DNA from: Oscillibacter faecalis_A | Lineage (GTDB): Bacteria > Bacillota > Clostridia > Oscillospirales > Oscillospiraceae | DNA: 64,000 bases | Assembly (NCBI RefSeq): GCF_029218125.1 | Contig: NZ_JARFXX010000001.1 | Span: forward strand, 432,650 to 496,649 | Direction: 5' to 3' | Part shown: positions 42,832-51,228 of the stretch, piece after piece | How positions within the stretch are numbered: the stretch's first letter is position 1 | How the letters are laid out: each line of letters starts with the position of its first letter | Program-made: the position numbers and the translations under genes | The notes under the pieces: model-generated | Database searches by the model: none | Told to the model about the DNA's origin: nothing | What the model saw: the letters and a program-made list of their open reading frames with translations, nothing else

Positions 42832-43440
42832 TCAGTAGCCCTCACGATAAATCTTCAGGGACAAGGGAATGGAAACGGCGGTGGCGATGATGGCAAGAAC
42901 CGCCAGCACCGGCAAAGCCGGCATAACGGGAGCGGTGCTCTCGGCGTCTGCCAGCCCGCTGAGAGCGCCTGCGGAGGCAAAGACGAGAAACATAGTGAGT
43001 GCAGAGACCAGACGGGCTTTTTCCGTGCCGAAGCGGAGCATCAGCGGGATATTCAGAGCCAGCAGCAGGCACCCGATGCACAGGGCAACGAAAAGAATAC
43101 GGAGAGGGAGTGCGCTGAAAAAGGCCAACGGAATGGAAAGCTGGGAGAGAATGCCTTGACTCAGCATCACAATGGCAGCGCTGGCAAGAATGAATATCCA
43201 GCCCAGCACGTATCGGCTCATGACGGCTGCTTGGTCGGAATAGGGCAGCATTCGGGTAAATTTATCCCAGCGGCTCCGCTGGTCATAGGCCATGGCGGAA
43301 TAGGGGATAATGGAGCCGTAGACCACGGCCAGCAGATTCAGCCATGCCTGGGGGACAACGCCCCACGCCAGAACAATGATCGCGTAGACCCACACCTGCT
43401 TTCGCAGGACATAGAAATCCTTCAGCAAAAGTGCTTTCAT
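42832..43440 (-). CDS. ABC-2 family permease of the second GntR cassette
   Basis: A 202-residue membrane protein with about six hydrophobic segments, starting MKALLLKDFYVLRKQ, the usual opening of ABC2_membrane_5-type permeases. It partners the ATPase at 43437-44291, with a 4-bp overlap. Export substrate unknown. Confidence 0.8.
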   Translation of the reverse strand: MKALLLKDFYVLRKQVWVYAIIVLAWGVVPQAWLNLLAVVYGSIIPYSAMAYDQRSRWDKFTRMLPYSDQAAVMSRYVLGWIFILASAAIVMLSQGILSQLSIPLAFFSALPLRILFVALCIGCLLLALNIPLMLRFGTEKARLVSALTMFLVFASAGALSGLADAESTAPVMPALPVLAVLAIIATAVSIPLSLKIYREGY

Positions 43441-44291
43441 TGCTTTTCTCCTTTCACCAGAGCAAGGATGATTTCTTCAATGGTGGGCTGTTCCAGTTGG
43501 AAGCCCACCGGGGCCAGCTCCCGCCGCACCAGCGCCCGGACGCCGCCGTAGGGCGTGGTTTCCATGGATACGATGGCTTCCGGCATGAGGGCCTCCGCTT
43601 GCTCCGCCGTGTCATTGAAAATGCCGTAGGTCTCCAGCAGCGCGTCCTTTTCCTCGCAGAACAGCAGCTGGCCCTCATGGAGAAAGGCAATGTAATCGCA
43701 GATTTTTTCAAGGTCGCTGAGAATGTGGGAGGAAATGAGGACGGAGTGGGTCTCATCCCGGGTGAACTCATAGAAAATATCCAGAATCTCGTCCCGCACG
43801 ATGGGGTCCAGCCCGGCGGTGGCCTCGTCCAGCACCAGCAGCCTTGCCTGATGGCTCAGGGCCGCGGCGATGGTGAGCTTCATTTTCATGCCCCGGGAGT
43901 AATCCTTGAAGGCGGTTTTCTCCGGCAGGCCGAAGCGCTTGCAGTAGGCGTCAAAGGTGTCCTGCTCCCAGCGGCGGTAGGTGGCGGCCATAATGCGCCC
44001 TACCTGCGGCGCGGTCAGGGTCTCCGGAAAGCACCCCTCATCCAGCACCACGCCGATGTCCTCCCGGACAGCCGGAAAGTCCGGGGCGGCGGTGTCGGCG
44101 CCAAGGACGGTGGCCCTGCCGCTCTCCGGCCGCAGCGCGCCCATAAGAATGCGGATGAGAGTGGATTTTCCCGCGCCGTTTTCTCCCACAAGGCCGCAGA
44201 TGGTGCCGGTGGGAACGGCGAGGCTTACATCCCGCAGGGCAAACTGCGGAAAGGTTTTTTGAATGTGCGACAACTCAATGGCGTTTGTCAT
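43437..44291 (-). CDS. ABC transporter ATP-binding protein of the second GntR cassette
   Basis: A 284-residue ATPase with Walker A GENGAGKS (about 35-42), a degenerate signature (DYSRGMKMKL) and Walker B LLVLDEATAGLDP. GGGAGG lies 7 bp before the ATG at 44291; an in-frame extension upstream lacks a site. It overlaps the GntR and permease genes by 4 bp each. Confidence 0.9.
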   Translation of the reverse strand: MTNAIELSHIQKTFPQFALRDVSLAVPTGTICGLVGENGAGKSTLIRILMGALRPESGRATVLGADTAAPDFPAVREDIGVVLDEGCFPETLTAPQVGRIMAATYRRWEQDTFDAYCKRFGLPEKTAFKDYSRGMKMKLTIAAALSHQARLLVLDEATAGLDPIVRDEILDIFYEFTRDETHSVLISSHILSDLEKICDYIAFLHEGQLLFCEEKDALLETYGIFNDTAEQAEALMPEAIVSMETTPYGGVRALVRRELAPVGFQLEQPTIEEIILALVKGEKQ

Positions 44292-44665
44292 GGTGTATCC
44301 TCCCATTTTCGGCGCAGCAGCGCGGTCAGCTCCGGCTCTGTCATGCCGCAGCTCCGGCCCAGCTCCACGGCCTCGGCCAGCTGGGCCGATAGCTGCTGGA
44401 GCTGCTGCGCCCGTACCAGCTCCAGATTTTGCTCCGCCACAAAGCAGCCCTTTCCGGCCACGGTGTTGATAAAGCCCGCGGCCTCCAGTTCATCGTAGGC
44501 CCGTTTTGTGGTGATGACGGATATTTTCAGGTCCTTGGCCAGCCCCCGGATGGAGGGCAGTGCCTCTCCCGGCGCCAGCGCCCCGGAGAGAATCTGCCGC
44601 CTGAGCTGTGCGGCGATCTGCTCGTAAATAGGCTGGCTGTCGGTATTGCGGATAATGAGCTCCAT
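44288..44665 (-). CDS. GntR-family (YtrA-type) regulator of the second cassette
   Basis: A 125-residue regulator with an N-terminal winged helix (SQPIYEQIAAQLRRQILSG, SIRGLAKDLKISVITTKRAYDEL) and short tail. Its domain layout matches the GntR at 12893. GGAGG lies 6 bp before the ATG at 44665. It probably represses its own promoter, which overlaps a CTGTA(N4)TACAG palindrome. Confidence 0.9.
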   Translation of the reverse strand: MELIIRNTDSQPIYEQIAAQLRRQILSGALAPGEALPSIRGLAKDLKISVITTKRAYDELEAAGFINTVAGKGCFVAEQNLELVRAQQLQQLSAQLAEAVELGRSCGMTEPELTALLRRKWEDTP

Positions 44666-44683
44666 GGAATTCCTCCGTTCGTA

Positions 44684-44724
44684 CTGTACATATACAGCAT
44701 ATACGGTTAAAGCCGGGATGTCAA
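44684..44724 (-). promoter_or_regulatory. Promoter and operator of the second GntR/ABC cassette
   Basis: On the minus strand TTGACA (44719-44724) and TATGCT (44696-44701) have 17-bp spacing. The palindrome CTGTA-N4-TACAG (44684-44697) starts at the -10 and covers the expected transcription start. Confidence 0.7.
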
Positions 44725-44805
44725 GAGGTTTTTTCAAAATTTTCCGTGGACGGTGGCGGTGCGGCGTGGTATACTGAGCAAAAAGAACGCACAGGAGGAA
44801 TGGAT

Positions 44806-45096
44806 ATGAGCGATCTGGAGCGCGTGGAGGCGGCGCTGGAGGAGAAGGTGCGGCCCGCTCTCCGGGCCCACGGCGGCGATATTGCCATCGACCGTCTGGA
44901 GGGAAAGACGCTGTATGTGAAGATGCTGGGCCAGTGCGCCGGGTGCCCCTCGGCGGACCTTACCAACGAGACCGTTGTGGAGGCGGAGCTGACCGCCGCC
45001 CTGCCGGAGGTAGTGGAAAAGGTGGCGGTGGTGCAGACCGTCAGCGATGAGCTGTGGGAGCAGGCGAAAAAGCTCCTGCGGGAGCATCACCTGTAA
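44806..45096 (+). CDS. NifU C-terminal (NFU) domain iron-sulfur protein
   Basis: A 96-residue stand-alone NFU domain with the cluster-binding CxxC in GQCAGCPSAD. Such proteins carry Fe-S clusters to target enzymes. GGAGG is 7 bp before the ATG at 44806; the ATG at 44800 is too close. A TATACT -10 is at 44770-44775 with only a weak -35. Confidence 0.85.
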   Translation: MSDLERVEAALEEKVRPALRAHGGDIAIDRLEGKTLYVKMLGQCAGCPSADLTNETVVEAELTAALPEVVEKVAVVQTVSDELWEQAKKLLREHHL

Positions 45097-45107
45097 GCAA
45101 ATGAAAA

Positions 45108-45138
45108 AAGCCTCCGTCTGCATAGCAGACGGAGGCTT
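45108..45138. terminator. Bidirectional terminator between the NFU gene and RNase J
   Basis: AAGCCTCCGTCTGC / GCAGACGGAGGCTT 14-bp stem with ATA loop; A-run on the left and T-rich tail on the right, between convergent genes. Confidence 0.85.
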
Positions 45139-45150
45139 CTATTTTTGTAT

Positions 45151-46812
45151 TTACAGCCGGGTCACAACGGGAATGACCATGGGGCTGCGCTTGGTGTTTT
45201 TGAACAGATAGCTGCTGACAGCGGATTTCACCGCGCCTCGCAGTTCGCTGTCGTCCCGGCCGCGCTTGCGGCCGCTGACGCTGTCGGCGGCGTCCATAGC
45301 CACGTTCTGCAACTCTTTCATGAGATCGCCGGACTCCTTGACATAGATGAAGCCCCGGGTGATGATCTCCGGCGGGGAGAGCAGCGCGCCGTCCTGCGTG
45401 GCAATGGGAAGCACCACCACCACCATACCGTCCTCGGCCAGACGCTTGCGGTCCCGCATGACCACGGCACCTACATCACCCACGCCGGAACCGTCCACAT
45501 ACACCTCTCCGGCGGGGACGGAGTTGGCCAGCTTCATGCTCTTGCCAGTGATTTCAATGACGCTGCCGTTGTCGGCAATGGCGATATGGTTGCGGTCCAT
45601 ACCCATCTGCTGAGCAAGCTGGCAGTGAATCTGGAGCATCCGCTGCTCACCGTGAAGCGGGACGAAGAAGCGGGGCTTTGTCAGGGCATGGATGATCTTC
45701 AGCTCCTCCTGACAGGCGTGGCCGGAGACATGGAGCATATCGGCCCGGTCATAAATGACCGTAGCGCCCTTGCGGAACAGCTCGTTGATGACCCGGCCTA
45801 CCGTGACCTCGTTGCCGGGAACGGCAGAGGCGGAAAGGATGACCTTGTCCCCCGGGCCGATCTCCACCTGCTTGTGGGTAGAAAACGCCATGCGGTACAG
45901 GGCGCTCATTTCCTCGCCCTGAGAGCCGGTGGTGACGATGACCTGCTTGTTCTTGGGCAGGCCCTTGAGCTTGTTGATGTCCACCAGCGTGTTCTTGGGG
46001 ACCTTCATGTAGCCCAGCTCCGTGGAGACCTTCATCATGTTCTCCATGCTGCGGCCGGTGACAGCCACCTTCCGGCCGCACTGAGCGGCGGCGTCCAGCA
46101 CCTGCTGGACCCGGTGGACATTGGAGGCAAATGTGGTGACGATGATGCGCTCGTCGCAGTTTTGGAACTGGCGCATGAACGTAGCGCCCACCACCTTTTC
46201 GGACGGGGTGAAGCCGGGACGCTCCACATTGGTAGAGTCGGCGCACAGGCACAGCACGCCCTCCTTGCCCAGTTCGCCCAGCCGGGCCAGATCAATGACC
46301 TCCCCGTCGATGGGGGTGGAGTCAATTTTGAAGTCGCCGGTGTGGACAACAGTGCCCATTTTCGTGTGGATGGCAAAGGCCACGGAGTCCGCGATGGAGT
46401 GGTTCACATGGATGAATTCCACGGTGAACTTGCCCGCCCGGACGCTTTTGCCAGCCTCCACGGTGATGAGCTTCGTGGACTTCACCAACTGGTGCTCCTC
46501 CAGCTTCAGCTTGATGAGGCCGGCGGTGAAGCGGGTGCAGTAGATGGGCATATTGATCTGCTTGAGGACATAGGGAATGGCGCCGATGTGGTCCTCGTGG
46601 CCGTGGGTGATGAACAGGCCCCGGATGCGGGATTTGTTTTTGATGAGGTAGCTGACATCGGGAATCACGCAGTCGATGCCGTACATATCATCGCCGGGGA
46701 AGGCCATACCGCAGTCCACCACGATGATCTCGCCGCCGTATTCATAGGCGGTCATGTTCTTTCCAATCTCGTTGAGACCGCCAAGGGGGATAATTTTCAA
46801 TTTTTCTGCCAT
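45151..46812 (-). CDS. rnj: Ribonuclease J
   Basis: A 553-residue metallo-beta-lactamase/beta-CASP RNase with 5'-3' exo- and endonuclease activity, central to mRNA decay. The zinc motif HGHEDH is at 70-75, VHTGDFKID and beta-CASP features follow, and a C-terminal dimerisation domain is present. Only one RNase J is in the window. Its 5' leader appears long (about 330 nt to a TATACT -10 at 47148-47153). Confidence 0.95.
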   Translation of the reverse strand: MAEKLKIIPLGGLNEIGKNMTAYEYGGEIIVVDCGMAFPGDDMYGIDCVIPDVSYLIKNKSRIRGLFITHGHEDHIGAIPYVLKQINMPIYCTRFTAGLIKLKLEEHQLVKSTKLITVEAGKSVRAGKFTVEFIHVNHSIADSVAFAIHTKMGTVVHTGDFKIDSTPIDGEVIDLARLGELGKEGVLCLCADSTNVERPGFTPSEKVVGATFMRQFQNCDERIIVTTFASNVHRVQQVLDAAAQCGRKVAVTGRSMENMMKVSTELGYMKVPKNTLVDINKLKGLPKNKQVIVTTGSQGEEMSALYRMAFSTHKQVEIGPGDKVILSASAVPGNEVTVGRVINELFRKGATVIYDRADMLHVSGHACQEELKIIHALTKPRFFVPLHGEQRMLQIHCQLAQQMGMDRNHIAIADNGSVIEITGKSMKLANSVPAGEVYVDGSGVGDVGAVVMRDRKRLAEDGMVVVVLPIATQDGALLSPPEIITRGFIYVKESGDLMKELQNVAMDAADSVSGRKRGRDDSELRGAVKSAVSSYLFKNTKRSPMVIPVVTRL

Positions 46813-47270
46813 AGATAGAATAACTCCTTTTGATTTGAACGCCCAATGGGGCAGAATATGTACCCGTGTGCGAAAGCTCGTGTGTCCGCACAGAGGAACA
46901 GGCGCTTCAGGAGACGGGACAGAGGTAAATGGCCCATTTTAAGGGCACGGAAAATAAAGACGTCCGTTGTCCGCACAGCCCCGTTTCGCCGGCAGAGGTT
47001 CGGTTACGTCTGTCCCATTTCCTATGAAGCAAATATCTATTTGACCGCAGCGCCTCCGGCTGCGGAAAAATACAGGCAAAAAGGCTTTTTTCGCGGAAAA
47101 GCCCGAAAAAGCGGAGAAGCCGCGCTCCTCAATGCTGAATTTATTGTAGTATAGCACAGAAAACGGAATTTGTATACATAAATTTTTCCGTTAAAAGAGG
47201 GCAGCGGCGGCAGCCGCCGCAAAAGGACGGCAAATCGGAACGGAAATACAGACCTTCCAAAAACTTTTCT
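46813..47270. other. Long divergent intergenic region, probable rnj leader
   Basis: About 460 bp without a gene. On the minus strand a TATACT -10 (47148-47153, weak -35) would give a leader of about 330 nt for RNase J. The leader contains an 11-bp direct repeat TGTCCGCACAG (46883-46893 and 46968-46978) and a GCAGCGCC(N)GGCTGCGG-type hairpin near 47046-47065. Roles unknown. Confidence 0.45.
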
Positions 47271-47298
47271 TTGCATTTAAAGGGAAATATGCTATACT
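47271..47298 (+). promoter_or_regulatory. Promoter of holB-ricT
   Basis: TTGCAT (47271-47276) and TATACT (47293-47298), 16-bp spacing, 85 bp before holB. Confidence 0.65.
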
Positions 47299-47382
47299 CA
47301 TTCTGTATTTTTCTGCGTATTCGCTGCCAGTGCTCCGACCAAAGCGCGCATCGAAAGCAGTAAGGCCGGAAGGAGGGCGCGG

Positions 47383-48231
47383 ATGGAGCTGTTCAATGAC
47401 CCGGCGGCCCGCCGGATACGGGAGGCCGCGGACCGGGGCACACTGTCCCACGCGCTGCTGTTTTCCGGCAGCGGGGACCGGCTCTCCGCCGCCCGGTTCG
47501 CCGCCGCCGCCATGGAGTGCCAGAGCGGCCGGGGCCGCCCCTGCGGCGCCTGCGCCGCCTGCCGCAAGGTCTTTGCCGATATTCACCCGGATGTTGTCAC
47601 CGTCCGGGACGAGGCCCACAAGAACCTGTCGGTGGACACGATTCGCCAGATGCGCGCGGACGCCTACGTGCAGCCCAACGAGGGGGCGCGGAAGGTGTAC
47701 ATCTTCCCGGACTGCGGGATTTTAACGGAGCAGGACCAGAACGTCCTTTTGAAGCTGGTGGAGGAGGGGCCGCCCTATGCGGCCTTCCTGTTCTGCGCGG
47801 AAAATCCCTCCGTGGTTTTGCAGACGCTTCGTTCCCGGTGCGTGGAGCTGAAGCTCCGTCCGGCGGGAGAGACCGGGGACGCGCCGCCGGAGAGCGGGCG
47901 GGAGCTGTGCCGCCTGCTGGCGGAGGGTAAGCGCGGCTCCGTGACGGAGCTGATGGTCCGGCTGGAGAAAAAGAGGACGGATCGGGACGCGCTCTCCGCG
48001 CTGCTGGACGGGAGCCGGCACATTTTAGCTGCCGCGCTGCTGGCGCTTTACGGCAAGCCGCCGGAGGGACCGGACGCGGAGCTGTGCCGCCAGCTTGGCC
48101 GGCGTCTTGGCAGACAAAAGCTCATCAATACGATTCAAATGCTACAAACATACCGGGGGGCCTGTGCCTACAATGTGGGCGTCAGCCATGTGCTGGGGGC
48201 TCTGGCGGTGGAATTGGAGGAACTCCTTTGA
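47383..48231 (+). CDS. holB: DNA polymerase III delta' subunit
   Basis: A 282-residue clamp-loader subunit. The P-loop is degenerate (SGSGDRLSAA), as expected for the non-ATP-binding delta'. A zinc module C(x8)CGACAAC is at about 46-60 and the SRC motif (LRSRC) that contacts neighbouring ATP sites is near 150. GGAAGGAGG precedes the ATG. It overlaps ricT, the usual neighbour. Confidence 0.88.
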   Translation: MELFNDPAARRIREAADRGTLSHALLFSGSGDRLSAARFAAAAMECQSGRGRPCGACAACRKVFADIHPDVVTVRDEAHKNLSVDTIRQMRADAYVQPNEGARKVYIFPDCGILTEQDQNVLLKLVEEGPPYAAFLFCAENPSVVLQTLRSRCVELKLRPAGETGDAPPESGRELCRLLAEGKRGSVTELMVRLEKKRTDRDALSALLDGSRHILAAALLALYGKPPEGPDAELCRQLGRRLGRQKLINTIQMLQTYRGACAYNVGVSHVLGALAVELEELL

Positions 48232-49523
48232 CTGAAGTGATCAGCGTCCGCTTTCGTGGCGGCTGCAAGAATTATGACTTTGACCCCAAGGGTATGCAGG
48301 TGAAAATGGGGGATCAGGTCATTGTGGAAACGGCGCAGGGGCCGGAGTTCGGCACCTGCACACAGGGAAATCATGACATTGCGGACGAGGCTGTTGTGCA
48401 GCCCTTGTGCGCGGTGCTGCGGCTGGCAACGGACGCCGACCGCCGCACGGTGGAGTATAACCGCAAAAAGGAAAGCGACGCCTTTGACATCTGCGAGAAA
48501 AAGATCGCCGCTCACGGTCTGGAGATGAAGCTGGTGAACGTCTCCGCCAGCTTTGACGGAAGTAAGATCATTTTCTTCTTCACCGCCGATGGGCGGGTGG
48601 ACTTCCGGGAGCTGGTGCGGGATCTTGCCAGCGTATTCCGGGCCCGCATTGAGCTGCGGCAGATCGGCGTCCGGGACGAGGCGAAGATGGTGGGCGGTCT
48701 TGGCATCTGCGGGCGGCCCTTCTGCTGCTCTCAGTTTTTAAACGGCTTCCTGCCGGTGTCCATCAAAATGGCCAAGACCCAGAACCTCAGCCTGAATCCC
48801 ACAAAAATTTCCGGTACCTGCGGGCGGCTGATGTGCTGCCTGAAATACGAGCAGAACGCCTATGAGGACGCCCAGAAGCGGATGCCAAAGCAGGAGTCCT
48901 TTGTCCAGACACCGGATGGTCCCGGCAACGTGAAGTCCGTGGACCTGCTGCGGGAGACCGTGAAGGTCAGTCTGGACAGCGCGCCGGAGACCCAGAAGTG
49001 CTATCATAACTGCGAGCTTTGCGTGCTCCGCAACGGCAAGGGCAGCCGGGAGGGAATTGAAATTCCGGCCCAGCGTCCTGCCCGATACGTGGAGGAGCAG
49101 ACGGAGGAGCTGCCGGTGCCGGTGCTCACCTCGGCCTTTGAAGACAGGACCCTCCCGGAGCGGCCCGCGCCGGTACGGGAACGGCCTGTCGGCGAGGAGG
49201 ACGCAGAGGGCGGAGAGAACAGGAATCGCCGCCGCCACCGGGGCGGACGCCGCAGAAACGGCGGCGAGGCTTCGAATGCGGGCGAAGCTACGCGCCGGGA
49301 GCCGCCCAAGTCCGTTGCCGGACAGAGCGCGGAGCGGGGCCCCAGACCCCAGCGTCCCCGGCAGGAGCGTCCCAATAAGACGCAGCCGCGGGAAAACGCC
49401 GCGCCGGTAAGCGAGCCGAGAGCCCCGCAGGAGGGCGGCGAGAGCAAGAACCGCCGGCGTCACCGGGGCGGACGCCGCCATCGGGGCGGAAACGGCGGAG
49501 CGGGAACGCCCACCGCTGAATAA
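48228..49523 (+). CDS. ricT: RicT/YaaT (PSP1 domain) protein with arginine-glycine-rich tail
   Basis: A 431-residue protein whose first 280 residues are PSP1/RicT. Cysteine-rich motifs GICGRPFCCSQF, GTCGRLMCC and CYHNCELC fit the Fe-S-binding Ric complex that stimulates RNase Y-dependent mRNA processing and sporulation in Bacillus. The tail (about 325-431) is disordered and carries two NRRRHRGGRR-type blocks, which could bind RNA. The start is TTG at 48228, 7 bp after GGAGG and overlapping the holB stop. The tail is longer than in Bacillus YaaT (about 275 residues). Confidence 0.88.
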   Translation: MTEVISVRFRGGCKNYDFDPKGMQVKMGDQVIVETAQGPEFGTCTQGNHDIADEAVVQPLCAVLRLATDADRRTVEYNRKKESDAFDICEKKIAAHGLEMKLVNVSASFDGSKIIFFFTADGRVDFRELVRDLASVFRARIELRQIGVRDEAKMVGGLGICGRPFCCSQFLNGFLPVSIKMAKTQNLSLNPTKISGTCGRLMCCLKYEQNAYEDAQKRMPKQESFVQTPDGPGNVKSVDLLRETVKVSLDSAPETQKCYHNCELCVLRNGKGSREGIEIPAQRPARYVEEQTEELPVPVLTSAFEDRTLPERPAPVRERPVGEEDAEGGENRNRRRHRGGRRRNGGEASNAGEATRREPPKSVAGQSAERGPRPQRPRQERPNKTQPRENAAPVSEPRAPQEGGESKNRRRHRGGRRHRGGNGGAGTPTAE

Positions 49524-49540
49524 GGCTGCGGATATGATCT

Positions 49541-49576
49541 CAGGCGGAGCGGAATTGTTTCCGCTCCGCCTGCTTT
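49541..49576 (+). terminator. Terminator after ricT
   Basis: CAGGCGGAGCGGAA / TTCCGCTCCGCCTG stem with a short loop and a CTTTT tail. Confidence 0.85.
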
Positions 49577-49591
49577 TAGAGAGGAGAGTTT

Positions 49592-50434
49592 ATGGGGAAA
49601 TTTGAAGATGTGCTGCTGGCCAGCGATTTTGACAATACGATTTTGAATACGGAGCGTCCCCGCCGCACAGGCGGTCCTATTCCGCCGGTCTCTCAGGGGA
49701 ACCTTACGGCTATCCGCTATTTTATGGCGGAGGGCGGCCGCTTTGCCGTGGCCACCGGCCGGGCGCTGCCGGCGTTCCGGATGTTTGCGGACAAGGTGCC
49801 GATGAACGCCCCGGCCATCGTGTGCAACGGCGCGGCGCTGTATGACTTTGAAGCGGAGACCTATTTGGATAGCATTCTGCTGCCGGAGGAGGTCCGGGCA
49901 CAGGGACAGGCGGTGCTGGACCGCTTTCCCACCGCGGCGGCGGAGGCGTATCATCTGGACAATGTGATTCATGCCGTGCGGCCCAATGAATTTACCCGGC
50001 AGCACCAGCACGTGACCCATGCCGGTGTGGAGGCGGTGGATGACCTGTGGGCTGTGCCGCTGCCGCTGGTGAAGCTCATGTTCGAGGATGAGCACACCCG
50101 GCTGCTGCCGCTGCGGGACTGGATATTTGCCCAGTCGTGGAGCGAGCGCTACGAGGTGTTCTTCTCCAATCCGACGCTGCTGGAGGTCACCGGAAAAGGG
50201 GCCGGAAAGGGTGCGATGGTCCGGCGTCTGGCTGCACGGCTGGGGATTTCCATGGCGCATACCTACTGCGTTGGGGACGAGGCCAATGACCTCTCCATGC
50301 TCCAGGCGGCGGCGGAGGGCTTTGCCCCCGGCAACTGCGCCGAGGCGGTGCGGCAGAGCGGCGCCACGCTGGTGGTGGACTGCGACCACGATACGCTGGC
50401 TGACGTGGTTTCAATTTTGGACAGCCGCTATTGA
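49592..50434 (+). CDS. Cof-type HAD-superfamily phosphatase
   Basis: A 280-residue HAD hydrolase of the Cof/YidA class. Motif I is ASDFDNTIL (nucleophile Asp about 13), the Ser/Thr and Lys motifs are ATGRALPAF and KGAGKGAMV, and motif IV is GDEANDLSML. It has a C2-type cap. The class dephosphorylates small phosphorylated metabolites; the substrate is unknown. Its stop codon is overlapped by the -35 of the thiT promoter. Confidence 0.85.
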   Translation: MGKFEDVLLASDFDNTILNTERPRRTGGPIPPVSQGNLTAIRYFMAEGGRFAVATGRALPAFRMFADKVPMNAPAIVCNGAALYDFEAETYLDSILLPEEVRAQGQAVLDRFPTAAAEAYHLDNVIHAVRPNEFTRQHQHVTHAGVEAVDDLWAVPLPLVKLMFEDEHTRLLPLRDWIFAQSWSERYEVFFSNPTLLEVTGKGAGKGAMVRRLAARLGISMAHTYCVGDEANDLSMLQAAAEGFAPGNCAEAVRQSGATLVVDCDHDTLADVVSILDSRY

Positions 50435-50458
50435 CAAACCGCCGCTATCTGCTATAAT
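50431..50458 (+). promoter_or_regulatory. Promoter of the TPP riboswitch/thiT transcript
   Basis: TTGACA (50431-50436) and TATAAT (50453-50458), 16-bp spacing. The -35 overlaps the stop codon of the HAD gene (TGA 50432-50434). Confidence 0.8.
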
Positions 50459-50480
50459 TCAGCTTGACCGCAGACAACTG

Positions 50481-50580
50481 AACACAGGGGCGCTGGATGC
50501 GAAATCCGGCTGAGATGCAGGGCTATGACCGCCCTCTGTCCCTTGACCTGATCCGGGTAATGCCGGCGTAGGAAGTGGAT
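50481..50580 (+). ncRNA. TPP (thiamine pyrophosphate) riboswitch
   Basis: Canonical THI-box segments are present: GGCTGAGATGCAG in the first arm, CCCTTGACCTGATC in the core, and GGGTAATGCCGGCGTAGGAAGTGG in pieces through 50577. A terminator (50594-50632) follows, so TPP binding should stop transcription before thiT. Confidence 0.95.
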
Positions 50581-50593
50581 ATACTGTCTTTCC

Positions 50594-50632
50594 GTACCGC
50601 AAGCCCGTTTAAGTGGCCTGCGGTACTTTTTT
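50594..50632 (+). terminator. Riboswitch-controlled terminator
   Basis: GTACCGCA / TGCGGTAC stem with a 17-nt loop and six Ts, just upstream of the thiT ribosome-binding site. Confidence 0.8.
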
Positions 50633-50649
50633 CTTAGGAGGGACTTTTT

Positions 50650-51222
50650 ATGTCCGCAAATTCTTCCGCTTCTCATCTGAAAATCCGGATGCTGTGCGAG
50701 GGCGCCATGATGGTGGCGCTGGCACAGGTGCTCAGCTACATCAAGCTGATGGAGTTGCCCAACGGCGGCTCCCTGACCCCGGCCATGTTCCCCATTCTGC
50801 TGTTTGCCGTTCGTTGGGGCCTTGCGCCGGGGCTGATGGCCGGCTTTACCTTCGGCCTGCTCCAGCTCATTTTTGACGGCGCTTACGCATGGGGCTGGCA
50901 GTCCATGCTGCTGGATTATCTGGTGGCGTTTACTCCGCTGGGCCTTGCGGGACTGTTCAAGGGCAAAAAATGGGGCATTTTCGTGGGGACGATTGTGGGC
51001 TGCTTCTTTCGGTTTGTGGTCCACTATATCAGCGGCGTGACCATCTATAAGATTTTGGCACCCACGGAGTTCATGAAGTGGACGTTCACCAGCCCCTCCG
51101 CCTACTCTATCGTCTATAACGGCTCCTATATGCTGCCGAACACCATCATCGCGCTGGTGCTGGCCGCCATGCTGTATAAGCCTCTGAAGAAATACATTCT
51201 CGGTCAGGACCTTGCGAAATAA
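50650..51222 (+). CDS. thiT: Energy-coupled thiamine transporter ThiT
   Basis: A 190-residue S-component of an ECF transporter with six hydrophobic segments and the thiamine-binding region around GWQSMLLDYLVAF (conserved Trp and Tyr). Control by the TPP riboswitch agrees with thiamine import. AGGAGG lies 9 bp before the ATG. The shared ECF energising module is not in the window. Confidence 0.93.
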   Translation: MSANSSASHLKIRMLCEGAMMVALAQVLSYIKLMELPNGGSLTPAMFPILLFAVRWGLAPGLMAGFTFGLLQLIFDGAYAWGWQSMLLDYLVAFTPLGLAGLFKGKKWGIFVGTIVGCFFRFVVHYISGVTIYKILAPTEFMKWTFTSPSAYSIVYNGSYMLPNTIIALVLAAMLYKPLKKYILGQDLAK

Positions 51223-51228
51223 AAGAAA

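Noticed and set aside
49170..49523. Frameshift at the end of ricT as cause of the Arg-rich tail
   Set aside because: Two similar repeat blocks occur in the same frame and the tail runs to a normal stop before a terminator, so it looks genuine.
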